Source: Bryobacterales bacterium
Lineage (GTDB): Bacteria; Acidobacteriota; Terriglobia; Bryobacterales; Bryobacteraceae
Length of the DNA: 16,750 nt
Reading direction: 5' to 3'
Assembly (NCBI GenBank): GCA_003164075.1
Contig: PLRZ01000240.1
Coordinates: 3,130 to 19,879 of the forward strand
Under the pieces are notes generated by a model. That model ran no database searches and was not told the DNA's origin. It saw nothing but the letters and a program-made list of their open reading frames with translations. The position numbers were made by a program, and so were the translations under genes. The first letter of the stretch is position 1. Each line of letters opens with the position of its first letter. This document shows positions 1-6,754 of this stretch, one piece after another.

Positions 1-71
1 GTGCTCGCCTGCCCGCCCGCACTGACTTGAATTAGGCGCGCTACTCGAATAGGATCGAGCGAAGGCGAGCA

Positions 72-124
72 CCGCCTGCCCCACCTGCGGGCTCACTGCA
101 AATTCCACGACATCAGGAGTTCTG
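72..124. repeat. Partial copy of the composite palindromic repeat
   Basis: Positions 72-87 (CCGCCTGCCCCACCTG) are the right half of the central palindrome seen at 3047-3062. Positions 89-124 are identical to 5747-5782, the right arm of the second element. The copy is therefore a mosaic of two forms found elsewhere in the window. The matching left arm is absent; the sequence before position 72 is a different inverted repeat. It is probably a truncated or recombined copy. Confidence 0.7.
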
Positions 125-134
125 TGCATAAGGA

Positions 135-257
135 GTGGGGCGGACGCCCGCGGGGTGCCCTCTGTGCCCGCCGGCCTGCCCGGTTTCTGAAGTACTTGAT
201 TCTTCGACTGAGCAAGCGGGACGGGGCGTCCCGCGCGGACCAGGGGATCCGCCCCAC
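135..257. repeat. Second type of inverted-repeat unit
   Basis: The unit is bounded by GTGGGGCGGA at 135-144 and TCCGCCCCAC at 248-257, a perfect 10-bp inverted repeat. It contains the hairpin GCGGGAC-GGGGC-GTCCCGC at 216-234 and the short palindrome AAGTACTT near the centre. It is distinct from the GAACTCCTGAT family but shares the GTGGGGC end motif with the central palindrome at 3031-3060. Its function is unknown; it could be a REP-like element or a transcript-ending structure. Other copies would need to be found to confirm it as a family. Confidence 0.5.
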
Positions 258-305
258 AATTAATGCAGAATCCCATGTTTGGGAAATCCTTGCGGCATTA
301 TGGCT

Positions 306-1235
306 TCAGGTACCCAGACAGCACTCGAATGTATTGATCCGTTCGGCTACGCGTAGCGCGGCATCTTTCAGGCTTCCTTCGATCAGCCGGCGAAGCGGTG
401 ACGGAGGGTCCGGTTCCTCGCCGGTCACGGGCCCGCCAACCACGCCGAATCCCAAGGCGTCGGCGAACCGGCAACTGAAACAGACCACCGCCATCACGTC
501 GACTACTCCCTCGGGCGGCGGATCGTGATGGCGATCGGCGATCTCGCCAAAAATGAGCGGGAGTTTCCAATCCTGTGTCAAGGCAAATCCCGCCCGGGTA
601 TGCGGAATACCAAACTCCTGCCGCTCGGCGGCGAGCAACGCCACCGGGTCCGGTTGGGCGGAATCCAGCAATGCCCCGTAGCGCGGGCGCCACGCGCTCA
701 TCATGGTGAGCCGTCCCACATCGTGCAGCAGACCGGCGGTATAGGCGAAATCGCGATCCAGATCGGCTTTGCGGGCCGCTTCTTCCGCCACGAACGCACA
801 TGCCAGGTTGTGCCGCCAGCATCGCACCAGCGCGGGCGTGCCACCAGCCTGGCCGATGAGACTCTTCAACGCCACCGTAGTGACGAGAGACCGGACGCGG
901 TCCAGGCCCAACATGGCCAGTGCATGAAGTACCCCGGTCACCGGAAATCGCGGGCCGAAGAGCGCGGAGTTGGCAACGCGCAGCATGTCCGCGCTGAGCG
1001 GGGCGTCCGTCCGAATGACATCCGATACTTTACGAAAGCTGATGTTTTCCTGCGAAACCTGCTGGAGCAAGTAGGTTGCCACCAAAGACAGCGTGGGCAA
1101 GGTGCGCAACGTGCGCAGCGCGTCGTCACTCGACGGCGGCTGGGGAACCGGAGGTGCAGGACCGGAAGATGGCTTGACCGTCCGGCCACGGAGAGGCGGC
1201 AAAGTATACAAATCTCGGGATGACAGAATCGCCAT
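306..1235 (-). CDS. HDOD domain signalling protein
   Basis: A 309-aa cytoplasmic protein with an HDOD domain at about residues 40-235. This non-enzymatic relative of the HD phosphohydrolases is common in bacterial stress, motility and c-di-GMP signalling proteins. The sequence shows the family core: the P-T-L-S start of the domain, the DAPLSADMLRVANSALF helix pair (about 78-93), an LHALAMLGLDRVRSL segment (about 103-117) and LLHDVGRL at 169-176. It keeps one HD pair (171-172) but not the full metal-binding set of a true HD phosphodiesterase. The first 35 residues are Pro/Ser-rich and probably disordered. No second effector domain is fused. It lies 57 nt downstream of msrQ on the same strand, so it may be read with that operon, though function does not link them. 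The ATG at 1235 lacks a clear ribosome site, so the start is less certain than the family call. Confidence 0.85.
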   Translation of the reverse strand: MAILSSRDLYTLPPLRGRTVKPSSGPAPPVPQPPSSDDALRTLRTLPTLSLVATYLLQQVSQENISFRKVSDVIRTDAPLSADMLRVANSALFGPRFPVTGVLHALAMLGLDRVRSLVTTVALKSLIGQAGGTPALVRCWRHNLACAFVAEEAARKADLDRDFAYTAGLLHDVGRLTMMSAWRPRYGALLDSAQPDPVALLAAERQEFGIPHTRAGFALTQDWKLPLIFGEIADRHHDPPPEGVVDVMAVVCFSCRFADALGFGVVGGPVTGEEPDPPSPLRRLIEGSLKDAALRVAERINTFECCLGT

Positions 1236-1292
1236 GCAACTGGTCCAATCTCTTAACGACTAACAGCTTATCGGCTGAATTGCGGAGAGTCT

Positions 1293-1913
1293 TTAGCCTC
1301 CATGAAAGGGCGGCGCCTTGCCCGGCGCCCGTCGCATCCACAACCGGCTTGCGGCGCGGTACGCCAGCAGAATCGCCACCAGCGATCCGTAGAACAGCGG
1401 CCAGCGGACGTCCGATTTCACCAGCCAATAATAATGCACCACCGCGGCGATACCGGTGAGATAGACCAGGCGATGCAGCCATTGCCAGCGCCGCCCGCCC
1501 AGCCGGCGGATCCAGCCTTTGGTGGACGTTACGGCCAGCGGCGCCATTGAAAGGAACGCCGCCAGCCCAGCAATAATAAAGCGGCGCTTGGTGAAATCCG
1601 CCAGAATTTCGTGCATATCGAAATCCTTATCCAGGCCGAACCAGGTGGCGAAGTGGAGCGAGGCGTAGAAGAACGCGAACAGCCCCAGCATCCGCCGGAA
1701 GCGAATCAGGTCCGAAAGCTGGAGCAGTTTGCGCAGCGGTGTGACGGCCAGCGTGGCCACTACCAGGCGGATGGCCCAATCGCCCGTGAAGTGGGTGATG
1801 TATTCGATGGGGTTGGCGGTGAGGTTGCCGGTCTGGTAGCGCCAGGCGAGGCGCCCGAGCGGCAGCAGGCACAACAGGAACACCCCGGCTTTCGTCCAGC
1901 GGCTACGCAGCAT
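1293..1913 (-). CDS. msrQ: MsrQ, heme-binding membrane subunit of methionine sulfoxide reductase
   Basis: A 206-aa inner-membrane protein of the ferric-reductase-like YedZ/MsrQ family. It passes electrons from the quinone pool or a flavin source to periplasmic MsrP, which repairs oxidised methionine in envelope proteins. The protein is strongly hydrophobic with about five or six transmembrane segments. The likely heme ligands fit the E. coli pattern: His87 in YASLHFATW, His147 in WLHRLVYL and His160 in VVHYYW. The family features NPIEYITHFTGDWA near residue 35 and the RFRRMLGL turn near 71 are present. Length matches the family. It starts 3 nt after the msrP stop, so the two are one operon with msrP first, the usual order. 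Nothing looks broken. Confidence 0.95.
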   Translation of the reverse strand: MLRSRWTKAGVFLLCLLPLGRLAWRYQTGNLTANPIEYITHFTGDWAIRLVVATLAVTPLRKLLQLSDLIRFRRMLGLFAFFYASLHFATWFGLDKDFDMHEILADFTKRRFIIAGLAAFLSMAPLAVTSTKGWIRRLGGRRWQWLHRLVYLTGIAAVVHYYWLVKSDVRWPLFYGSLVAILLAYRAASRLWMRRAPGKAPPFHGG

Positions 1914-1916
1914 GCC

Positions 1917-2861
1917 CTAATAATACTTCGCCAAGTCCATGCCGTTGTAGAGGCTGGCCACCTGGTCCGCGTATCCATTGAAGGGGAGCGTGGGACGCCG
2001 GCGAAGCTCGCCCAGACGGCGTTCGGTGGCCTGACTCCAGCGCGGATGGTCCACCTTGGGGTTCACGTTGGAGTAGAAGCCGTACTCCTGCGGGGCTTGC
2101 AGGTTCCAGGTATTGGGCGGCTGCTTGGCCACCAGCCGGATCTTCACCAGGGATTTAGCGCTCTTGAAGCCGTACTTCCACGGCACGGTCAGGCGGACCG
2201 GCGCGCCATCCTGCGGCGGCAGCGTCTCCCCGTACATCCCCACGGTCAGCATAGTGAGCGGGTGCATGGCCTCATCCATGCGCAACCCTTCCACATACGG
2301 AAGCTGCAGGCCGGAGTGCCGGGCTTCGGGCATCTGGCCGACGTCGTAGTAGCTCTGGAATGCGACGAACAGGGCTTTGGACGTAGGTTCCACCTGTTTG
2401 AGCAGCGCGCTGAGCGAGAAGCCGGCCCAGGGCACCACGATGGACCATGCCTCTACGCAGCGATGACGGTAGATGCGTTCTTCGAGCGGGGCCACGTGCA
2501 TAAGCTCGTCCATGCTGTACTTGCGCGGTTTGGCCACTTCGCCTTCCACCGAGACGGTCCACGGGCTGGTCTTGAAGTTTTTGGCGTATTCGACGGGTTC
2601 GTCTTTGCCGGTGCCGAACTCGTAGAAATTGTTGTAGTGGGTGACGTCGTTGTAGGAATTCTCCTTTTCCGACGTGCTGAGCGGGCTCTTGGCGAGGTTG
2701 GGCAGCTTGGTGCCGGCCAGGGCGCGCGCCGAGGGCGAGAGCAACTCGCGGGCGCCCAGGAAGGCCGCGGGAATTCCGGCCAGGAATTTACGGCGGTCGA
2801 AATAGAGGGCCTTGGGGGTGACCTCGGAGTAGCGAATGCCGGCAGGTTTTTGGATCAGCAT
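1917..2861 (-). CDS. msrP: MsrP, Tat-exported molybdenum methionine sulfoxide reductase subunit
   Basis: A 314-aa periplasmic catalytic subunit of the MsrPQ system (formerly YedY), a sulfite-oxidase-fold molybdopterin enzyme that reduces methionine sulfoxide in envelope proteins. The N-terminus carries a twin-arginine signal, DRRKFLAG with Arg23-Arg24, followed by a hydrophobic stretch and an Ala-rich cleavage area around residues 43-49. The molybdenum-ligating cysteine is Cys135 within [10 protein letters not shown], matching the family signature. Other signatures follow: a VPWAGF segment, [15 protein letters not shown], the [16 protein letters not shown] region and a C-terminal NGMDLAKYY close to the usual family end. 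The ATG is supported by GAGG at 2870-2873. msrQ follows after 3 nt, its electron donor partner. Confidence 0.96.
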   Translation of the reverse strand: MLIQKPAGIRYSEVTPKALYFDRRKFLAGIPAAFLGARELLSPSARALAGTKLPNLAKSPLSTSEKENSYNDVTHYNNFYEFGTGKDEPVEYAKNFKTSPWTVSVEGEVAKPRKYSMDELMHVAPLEERIYRHRCVEAWSIVVPWAGFSLSALLKQVEPTSKALFVAFQSYYDVGQMPEARHSGLQLPYVEGLRMDEAMHPLTMLTVGMYGETLPPQDGAPVRLTVPWKYGFKSAKSLVKIRLVAKQPPNTWNLQAPQEYGFYSNVNPKVDHPRWSQATERRLGELRRRPTLPFNGYADQVASLYNGMDLAKYY

Positions 2862-2869
2862 CTCTCTTT

Positions 2870-2873
2870 CCTC
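2870..2873 (-). promoter_or_regulatory. Ribosome binding site of msrP
   Basis: On the minus strand the sequence before the msrP ATG reads GAGGAAAGAGAG. The GAGG core is 8 nt from the start codon, good Shine-Dalgarno spacing. This supports the ATG at 2861 and therefore the 22-residue n-region ahead of the twin arginines. Confidence 0.7.
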
Positions 2874-2949
2874 TACTATATCTCTGGAAGGGGCCGATCC
2901 ACTTCCCGGCGCTGCGCGGTCAATGTTAATTTACCGGACTTTACGGTCA

Positions 2950-3124
2950 GAACTGCTGATGTCGCCCCGCAATTTCAAACTGGCGGGGAAAATGGGCTGA
3001 GCTATTCCTTCCGATGGCGAGAGCTTCGCGGGTGGGGCAGGCGGTGCCGCCTGCCCCACCTGGCAAGAAACGGCTCGACCCATTTTCCCAGGCCACCCGA
3101 AATCCCAGGCGAGATCAGGAGTTC
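2950..3124. repeat. 175-bp near-palindromic composite repeat (full copy)
   Basis: The two halves are reverse complements with mismatches and one gap. The left half begins GAACTGCTGATGTCGCC at 2950; the right half, read on the minus strand from 3124, begins GAACTCCTGATCTCGCC. Both then contain GGGAAAATGGG at matching distances (2986-2996 and 3079-3089). The centre is a perfect palindrome of 14-bp arms at 3031-3044 and 3047-3060 with TG between. It fills most of the 334-bp gap between msrP and the PQQ-repeat gene, which holds no gene. A second shorter copy lies at 5691-5784 and a partial one at 72-124. No transposase is nearby, so it resembles a REP or MITE element rather than an IS. Confidence 0.8.
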
Positions 3125-3195
3125 GGAGTCTCGACGCCATCCGGACTGAGAGTCTGCGCCACGATGCTTTGCTGCGAAGTTATTCTAGGGCCCTT

Positions 3196-3531
3196 CTAAG
3201 TGGTCGCGGTCGTCGTACTGGCAGCCGCGTCCGCTTGATCCTGACGGTGCTTCTCCTCGATAACGCTCCAGTTGCCATCCGCCGACGGGGCGATGGCGAT
3301 CAGTCCCCAACCCATTCCCTTCAACTCGTTCTTCCACCGAATGTGGCCGGTAGCGGGATCCAGGCAGTACAACTCGCCCTTGGTCGCGGCGAAGAGCTGT
3401 CCTTTATCCAGCACCACATTGACGAAATCGGCGCCTTTGAGCGGCGATGTCCAAACCTCCTTGCCGGTAGTCCGGTCGATCGCCAATACCGTACCCCTGA
3501 TTCCGATAAACAAGTTCTCTGGCGATGCCAT
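3196..3531 (-). CDS. Small PQQ-type propeller-repeat protein
   Basis: A 111-aa protein with two recognisable PQQ/BamB-type beta-propeller blades. GTVLAIDRTTGKEVW (residues 13-27) and GELYCLDPATGHIRWKNEL (52-70) each show the hallmark D-x-x-T-G-x-x-x-W of that repeat. A full propeller needs six to eight blades, so this either forms part of a multimer or is a residual fragment. The tail after residue 85 is charged and ends in an Ala/Thr run. There is no signal peptide, whereas classic PQQ enzymes and BamB are exported. A longer start at 3582 is possible, but GAGGAGG five bases before the ATG at 3531 makes this start clearly better. It is divergent from the dioxygenase gene 62 bp away. It cannot be a quinoprotein dehydrogenase on its own, and its function is unknown. 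Confidence 0.75.
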   Translation of the reverse strand: MASPENLFIGIRGTVLAIDRTTGKEVWTSPLKGADFVNVVLDKGQLFAATKGELYCLDPATGHIRWKNELKGMGWGLIAIAPSADGNWSVIEEKHRQDQADAAASTTTATT

Positions 3532-3593
3532 GGCAGCCTCCTCGATTCCAGCATATCGAAGCCTCGCGCCGATTTCCGTCATCCAATAGAAAC
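3532..3593. promoter_or_regulatory. Divergent intergenic region of the PQQ-repeat and dioxygenase genes
   Basis: Only 62 bp separates the two start codons, so promoters for both genes must lie here or inside the opposite gene. No clear -35/-10 pair or operator was recognised by eye. The arrangement suggests possible co-regulation of the two genes. Confidence 0.35.
3537..3543 (-). promoter_or_regulatory. Strong ribosome binding site deciding the PQQ-repeat gene start
   Basis: Minus-strand GAGGAGG lies 5 nt upstream of the ATG at 3531. It is one of the best Shine-Dalgarno matches in the window. It favours the 111-aa product over a 128-aa product from an upstream ATG at 3582, whose first 17 residues have no PQQ-repeat character. 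Confidence 0.75.
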
Positions 3594-4424
3594 ATGGAGC
3601 GTTTACCGGCGGTATTCTTCGCGCACGGGTCGCCGATGTCGGCCCTGGGCGGCGATTCGCACGCAGCGGCGCTGCGCGCTTTTGGCGAGCGGCATCGCCC
3701 CGCCCGAGCCATCGTGGTGGTCTCGGCGCATTGGCAGGTATCGCAGCCGGTGCGCGTCACGGCGTGGGACCAGGCTCCGCTGCTGTACGATTTCGGCGGG
3801 TTCCCGGACGAACTGTATCGCTTGACCTATCCGGCGCCGGGGAGTCCGGCGTCCGCGGCCCGGGTGGTCAACATGCTGCAGTCCGCCGGCCAGCAGGCGC
3901 GCTTCGAGAGGGAACGCGGGCTGGACCACGGCGCCTGGACGCCGCTCAGGCTGGCGTGGCCGGAAGCCACTACGCCGGTGATCGAAGTCTCCATGCCGTT
4001 CGTCCCTCCGCAGGAGCTATTCCAACTCGGCAGGGCGCTGCGGCCCTTGCGCGACGACGGCTTTCTGGTGGCCGGAAGCGGCGGCATCGTACACAATCTG
4101 AGTCGCGTGCGCATGGAAAACAAAGACGCCCCGGTGGACGCGTGGGCGGCGGAATTCGATGCCTGGGTGGCGGAAGCGGTGGCCGCGCGCAAATTGGAGA
4201 GCTTACTGGCCTATCGCCACAACGCGCCGCACGCGCGGCTCTCGGTTCCCACCACGGAGCATTTCGATCCGCTGTTCGTGGTGCTGGGAATGGCGTATCC
4301 GGATGAGCCGGTGGAGACCATCTACGAGGGTTTCCACTATGGCAACCTATCGATGCGCAGCTTCAGTTTCGCGCCACAATCCGATATTGGCCCGCCGAAG
4401 AGCGGTCTACAAAGTAACTCGTGA
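3594..4424 (+). CDS. LigB/DODA-type extradiol ring-cleavage dioxygenase (YgiD-like)
   Basis: A 276-aa cytoplasmic member of the class III extradiol dioxygenase family, close in layout to E. coli YgiD and plant DOPA 4,5-dioxygenase, which open a catechol ring using a non-heme metal. The family's histidines are all present: His11 in FFAHGSP, His46 in VVVSAHW, His112 in LDHGAWTPL, His167 in SGGIVHNL and His223 in TEHFDPL. The YPAPG segment (79-83) and PLFVVLGMA (226-234) also fit. Length is typical (about 260-280 aa). An upstream ATG at 3525 would add 23 residues with no family match and overlap the divergent gene, so 3594 is preferred. Physiological substrate is not evident; members are often annotated from homology alone. 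The 3' end overlaps the convergent gene by 62 nt. Confidence 0.9.
   Translation: MERLPAVFFAHGSPMSALGGDSHAAALRAFGERHRPARAIVVVSAHWQVSQPVRVTAWDQAPLLYDFGGFPDELYRLTYPAPGSPASAARVVNMLQSAGQQARFERERGLDHGAWTPLRLAWPEATTPVIEVSMPFVPPQELFQLGRALRPLRDDGFLVAGSGGIVHNLSRVRMENKDAPVDAWAAEFDAWVAEAVAARKLESLLAYRHNAPHARLSVPTTEHFDPLFVVLGMAYPDEPVETIYEGFHYGNLSMRSFSFAPQSDIGPPKSGLQSNS
4363..4424. other. 62-nt convergent overlap of two coding ends
   Basis: The dioxygenase stop (TGA, 4422-4424) lies beyond the stop of the opposite-strand secreted protein (TGA, 4363-4365), so the last 20 or so codons of each are antisense to each other. Transcripts of the two genes must overlap. The dioxygenase catalytic fold is complete before the overlap; its last residues look like an extension. 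Confidence 0.85.
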
Positions 4425-5586
4425 TTCGACCGCCGCGCAGGCCCACGATGCCATCGGTGGCGCCCATATAGACCGCATCGCCGGAACGTGCGATGCCGGT
4501 GGCGATCCATGGCATGTCCCAATGCTGCACCGTGGCCGCCGCGCGGTCCCAGCGCAACAGGCCGCCGGGATAGTCGCCGTACTCGCCGCGGCGATAGAGC
4601 ACCAGCCACACGCCGTCCGCTTCCACCAGGATCCCCGATACCGACCAGGCGTAAATCTCCGGCGGGGCGATGAGGCGATACGACGCGGTGGCTGGGTCGA
4701 AGAAGCCGAAGCCTCCCAGTCCGGTGCCGCCTTCGCTGTTGTAAAACGTCTTGCCAAACCAGAGGCGCCCGCCCTCCACCTGGTACGGACCGATCTCCTC
4801 GCGGATCTCCGCCAGTTCGATGTTCCCATAGGTCTTGGCGTCGTCTGGACGGGCACGCTGCCACGTCTTCGGATCGGTCTGCGGCAGAGTGTAGATCCTT
4901 TCGCGTGGGCCCTCGCCCTCCGTCACCGCGGTGTATGGCGTTTGGAATTTGTCTTTGAGTTTGGACAGGTGGAAGCGGCCGCCGGGTCCGAACGGCACGT
5001 CGGGCTCTTCCGGCGGCTGGGGCACTTCGGCCACCGGGACCACGCGAGGCTCACCGGTTGCCGGGTCGATATCCACCAGCAGGCGCCGCTGATTATCGGT
5101 CATTGCGAATTGTGGCCCGTTGCGGCCATGGAGGACGCGTTCGGCGTGGAACGGAGCATACGAAGAATGGCTCACGAGCTTGCGCGCGCCGACGTCGTAG
5201 ACGAATTTCCGATTGTCGTAGGTGGACCACTTCTCGCCCACGCAAGAGAGCACCAGTTCCTGCGCGGTGAAGCGCTCGACTCGCGTGGAGCAGTCGTCGT
5301 TGGGGCCGGGTTCGATGGCCAGCGGCACCACTTTGCCAGGATCGTTGCGATCCTGGAGCAGGATGCCGAGGCGATCCTTGGTGTTCCACCAGCAAGGGCG
5401 CGGCGCCGGTTCGCAAGGCTGCGCGGAGGCCAGGGCGGCCACCAGGTCCCACGGGTCCTCTACCGGGATTCGCCGCAGAACCACGGCGTGCGGCAATCCT
5501 GACACGCGCTGGAAGGCGGGTATGGAGTCCTGGGCATGGGCCAGGCCCAGTAGCATCAGGCCGGCGAGGATACGGGATGGAGTCAT
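4363..5586 (-). CDS. Secreted propeller-like protein of unknown function
   Basis: A 407-aa protein, not recognised as a named family. The chosen start gives a clear signal peptide, MTPSRILAGLMLLGLAHAQ with probable cleavage after AHA; a longer frame from 5655 would bury it, so 5586 is preferred although no strong ribosome site is seen. Four cysteines (in QPCEP, RPCWW, DDCST, LSCVG) lie in the N-terminal half and could form disulfides after export. The C-terminal half has short repeats of propeller type, such as GGRLWFGKTF, GGFGFFDPATASYRLI, GVWLVLYRRGEYG, GGLLRWDRA and GDAVYMGATDGIVGLRGG, suggesting a periplasmic or extracellular beta-propeller. There are no catalytic motifs or membrane anchor. 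It is a single gene between a convergent dioxygenase and a repeat element. Confidence 0.75.
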   Translation of the reverse strand: MTPSRILAGLMLLGLAHAQDSIPAFQRVSGLPHAVVLRRIPVEDPWDLVAALASAQPCEPAPRPCWWNTKDRLGILLQDRNDPGKVVPLAIEPGPNDDCSTRVERFTAQELVLSCVGEKWSTYDNRKFVYDVGARKLVSHSSYAPFHAERVLHGRNGPQFAMTDNQRRLLVDIDPATGEPRVVPVAEVPQPPEEPDVPFGPGGRFHLSKLKDKFQTPYTAVTEGEGPRERIYTLPQTDPKTWQRARPDDAKTYGNIELAEIREEIGPYQVEGGRLWFGKTFYNSEGGTGLGGFGFFDPATASYRLIAPPEIYAWSVSGILVEADGVWLVLYRRGEYGDYPGGLLRWDRAAATVQHWDMPWIATGIARSGDAVYMGATDGIVGLRGGRITSYFVDRSSAGQYRIVARN

Positions 5587-5690
5587 ACGCCGTGAGAAAG
5601 CAACTGGGAGGCCATTCGCTGCGATAGCATCAAGCATGCAATTCGGCCGGCTCACTCATGTCGCGCAGGTTCGTAGAGTTGAGACGAAAG

Positions 5691-5784
5691 TTCAGAACTC
5701 CTGATGTCGCCCCGCAATTTTCTGCCTGGCGGGGAAAATGGGCTGAGGGCTCACTGCAAATTCCACGACATCAGGAGTTCTGAA
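5691..5784. repeat. Short copy of the composite palindromic repeat
   Basis: Perfect 19-bp inverted arms bound the unit: TTCAGAACTCCTGATGTCG at 5691-5709 and its complement at 5766-5784. Inside is the same left-half core as in the 2950-3124 copy: GTCGCCCCGCAATTT, then GGCGGGGAAAATGGGCTGAG. The central GTGGGGCAGGCGG palindrome is missing. The right arm with its flank (5747-5782) is identical over 36 nt to 89-124. It occupies most of the gap between the secreted protein gene and the GT2 gene (5587-5803). Folded as RNA it would make a long stem. Confidence 0.8.
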
Positions 5785-5803
5785 GTTCCATGCCAAATGC
5801 CGA

Positions 5804-6754
5804 CTACCGGTACCCCGCGCCGGCGCGGTCAAACATTTTCCGGAATTGACAGAGGTCCCAGCCTGAGGTGGTTGCCAAACGCAGTTTCTGTCTAAACCCC
5901 AACTGGTGGAAAAACAGCCACCACGTTCGGCGGGCATCCTCTTCCTGGCCGAGTAACCGCAGTTCTTCCGTGGTGCCGCGGACCACCCCAAACAGAAAGT
6001 CGCTCTTGTCGAGTCTTTCCAGGTCCAGCGCAGCCTGCTTGCGAACCTCTTCGATGCTCCACTCCGGGCAGCGGTGGGAGACCATTGCCATCTGTGCGTA
6101 AAAGGCCTGCTGCCATTTTTTCCCCAACGTCATGCCCGTCGCGGAAAAGCGGTAGCGCAGCAGAGGTATCGGAATGTTGGCAAGCTGGTAGGCTCGCGAT
6201 GTGCGCAGCCAGAGGTCGTAATCCTCCGCATTGTGGAAGTCGGCCCGGTAGCCGCCCAAACTCAGGATGAGGTCCCGCCGGAGCATCACGGAGGGGTGGT
6301 ACAGGCAGTTGTTTCTCGGCAGTGTGCCGGCGATGCCCTCATGTTCAACGGGCAGGCGCACCAGTCGATCCAATTGAGGAGTGCGGCCCATGTGGTAAAC
6401 GAAAGAGCCGGCCACTGCCACCTGCGGGCGCGTTCGCAGAAAACGAATCTGCGTCGAGAGCCGGTTCGGCAAAGCCACGTCATCCTGATCCATCCGTGCC
6501 ACGAAGTCGCAACGCGCCTCGTGCAGTCCTTCATTCAGCGTGGCGGCGAGCCCGGCGTTCCGCTGGTGGAAAATAGCGCGGATTCGGGCGTCCGTCTGCG
6601 CGAAGGAACGGATCATGGCAGCCGAACCGTCCGTGGAGCCGTCTTCGATAATCAGGAATTCGAAATCCGGCTCGTCCTGCGAGAGGATCGATTCGATGGC
6701 CTCGCGCAGTGGTTCCCCCGCATTGTAAACCGGGAGCAGCACCGAGCATTTCAT
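5804..6754 (-). CDS. Family 2 glycosyltransferase
   Basis: A 316-aa cytoplasmic GT2 (GT-A fold) that transfers a sugar from a nucleotide donor to a glycan acceptor. The N-terminus is diagnostic: CSVLLPVYNAGEPL (3-16), then IIEDGSTDGS (35-44) as nucleotide-binding acidic motif. MDQDD (88-92) is the metal-binding DxD motif, and NAEDYDLWLR (175-184) carries the catalytic-base type ED motif of inverting GT2 enzymes. The C-terminal 100 residues lack membrane segments and are probably an acceptor or partner region. The ATG overlaps the stop of the upstream epimerase gene (ATGA), so the two are translationally coupled and probably work on the same glycan. Donor and acceptor sugars cannot be read from sequence. 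Confidence 0.92.
   Translation of the reverse strand: MKCSVLLPVYNAGEPLREAIESILSQDEPDFEFLIIEDGSTDGSAAMIRSFAQTDARIRAIFHQRNAGLAATLNEGLHEARCDFVARMDQDDVALPNRLSTQIRFLRTRPQVAVAGSFVYHMGRTPQLDRLVRLPVEHEGIAGTLPRNNCLYHPSVMLRRDLILSLGGYRADFHNAEDYDLWLRTSRAYQLANIPIPLLRYRFSATGMTLGKKWQQAFYAQMAMVSHRCPEWSIEEVRKQAALDLERLDKSDFLFGVVRGTTEELRLLGQEEDARRTWWLFFHQLGFRQKLRLATTSGWDLCQFRKMFDRAGAGYR

Larger units (their letters stand above)
1..305. repeat. Repeat-rich intergenic leader, no gene seen
   Basis: This stretch carries no convincing gene; the reading frame across it is Arg/Pro-rich and runs antisense into the HDOD gene. It is packed with inverted repeats. GTGCTCGCCT at 1-10 is mirrored by AGGCGAGCAC at 63-72. Positions 72-87 match 3047-3062 of the large palindrome. 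Positions 89-124 are identical over 36 nt to 5747-5782. A further unit at 135-257 is bounded by GTGGGGCGGA (135-144) and its complement (248-257). A GCGGGAC/GTCCCGC hairpin sits at 216-234. The region looks like a cluster of REP/MITE-like palindromic elements, at least one of them a partial copy. Confidence 0.7.

Noticed and set aside
124..528. Plus-strand open frame of 134 codons in the leader
   Set aside because: It is built from palindromic repeats and the antisense of the HDOD gene end; Arg/Ser-rich, with no ribosome site or domain.
1611..3149. Long plus-strand open frame of 512 codons antisense to msrQ and msrP
   Set aside because: It lies wholly opposite two firmly identified genes and a repeat element, and its product has no family features (His/Gln/Arg-rich). 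Long antisense frames are expected in GC-rich DNA.
4159..5502. Plus-strand open frame of 447 codons antisense to the secreted propeller-like gene
   Set aside because: It starts inside the dioxygenase in another frame and shows no domain; the opposite frame has a signal peptide and propeller-like repeats, so it is the coding one.
5815..5828. Perfect 14-nt palindrome CCGCGCCGGCGCGG
   Set aside because: It lies within the last codons of the GT2 gene and is explained by GC-rich coding; no T-run or partner site follows.
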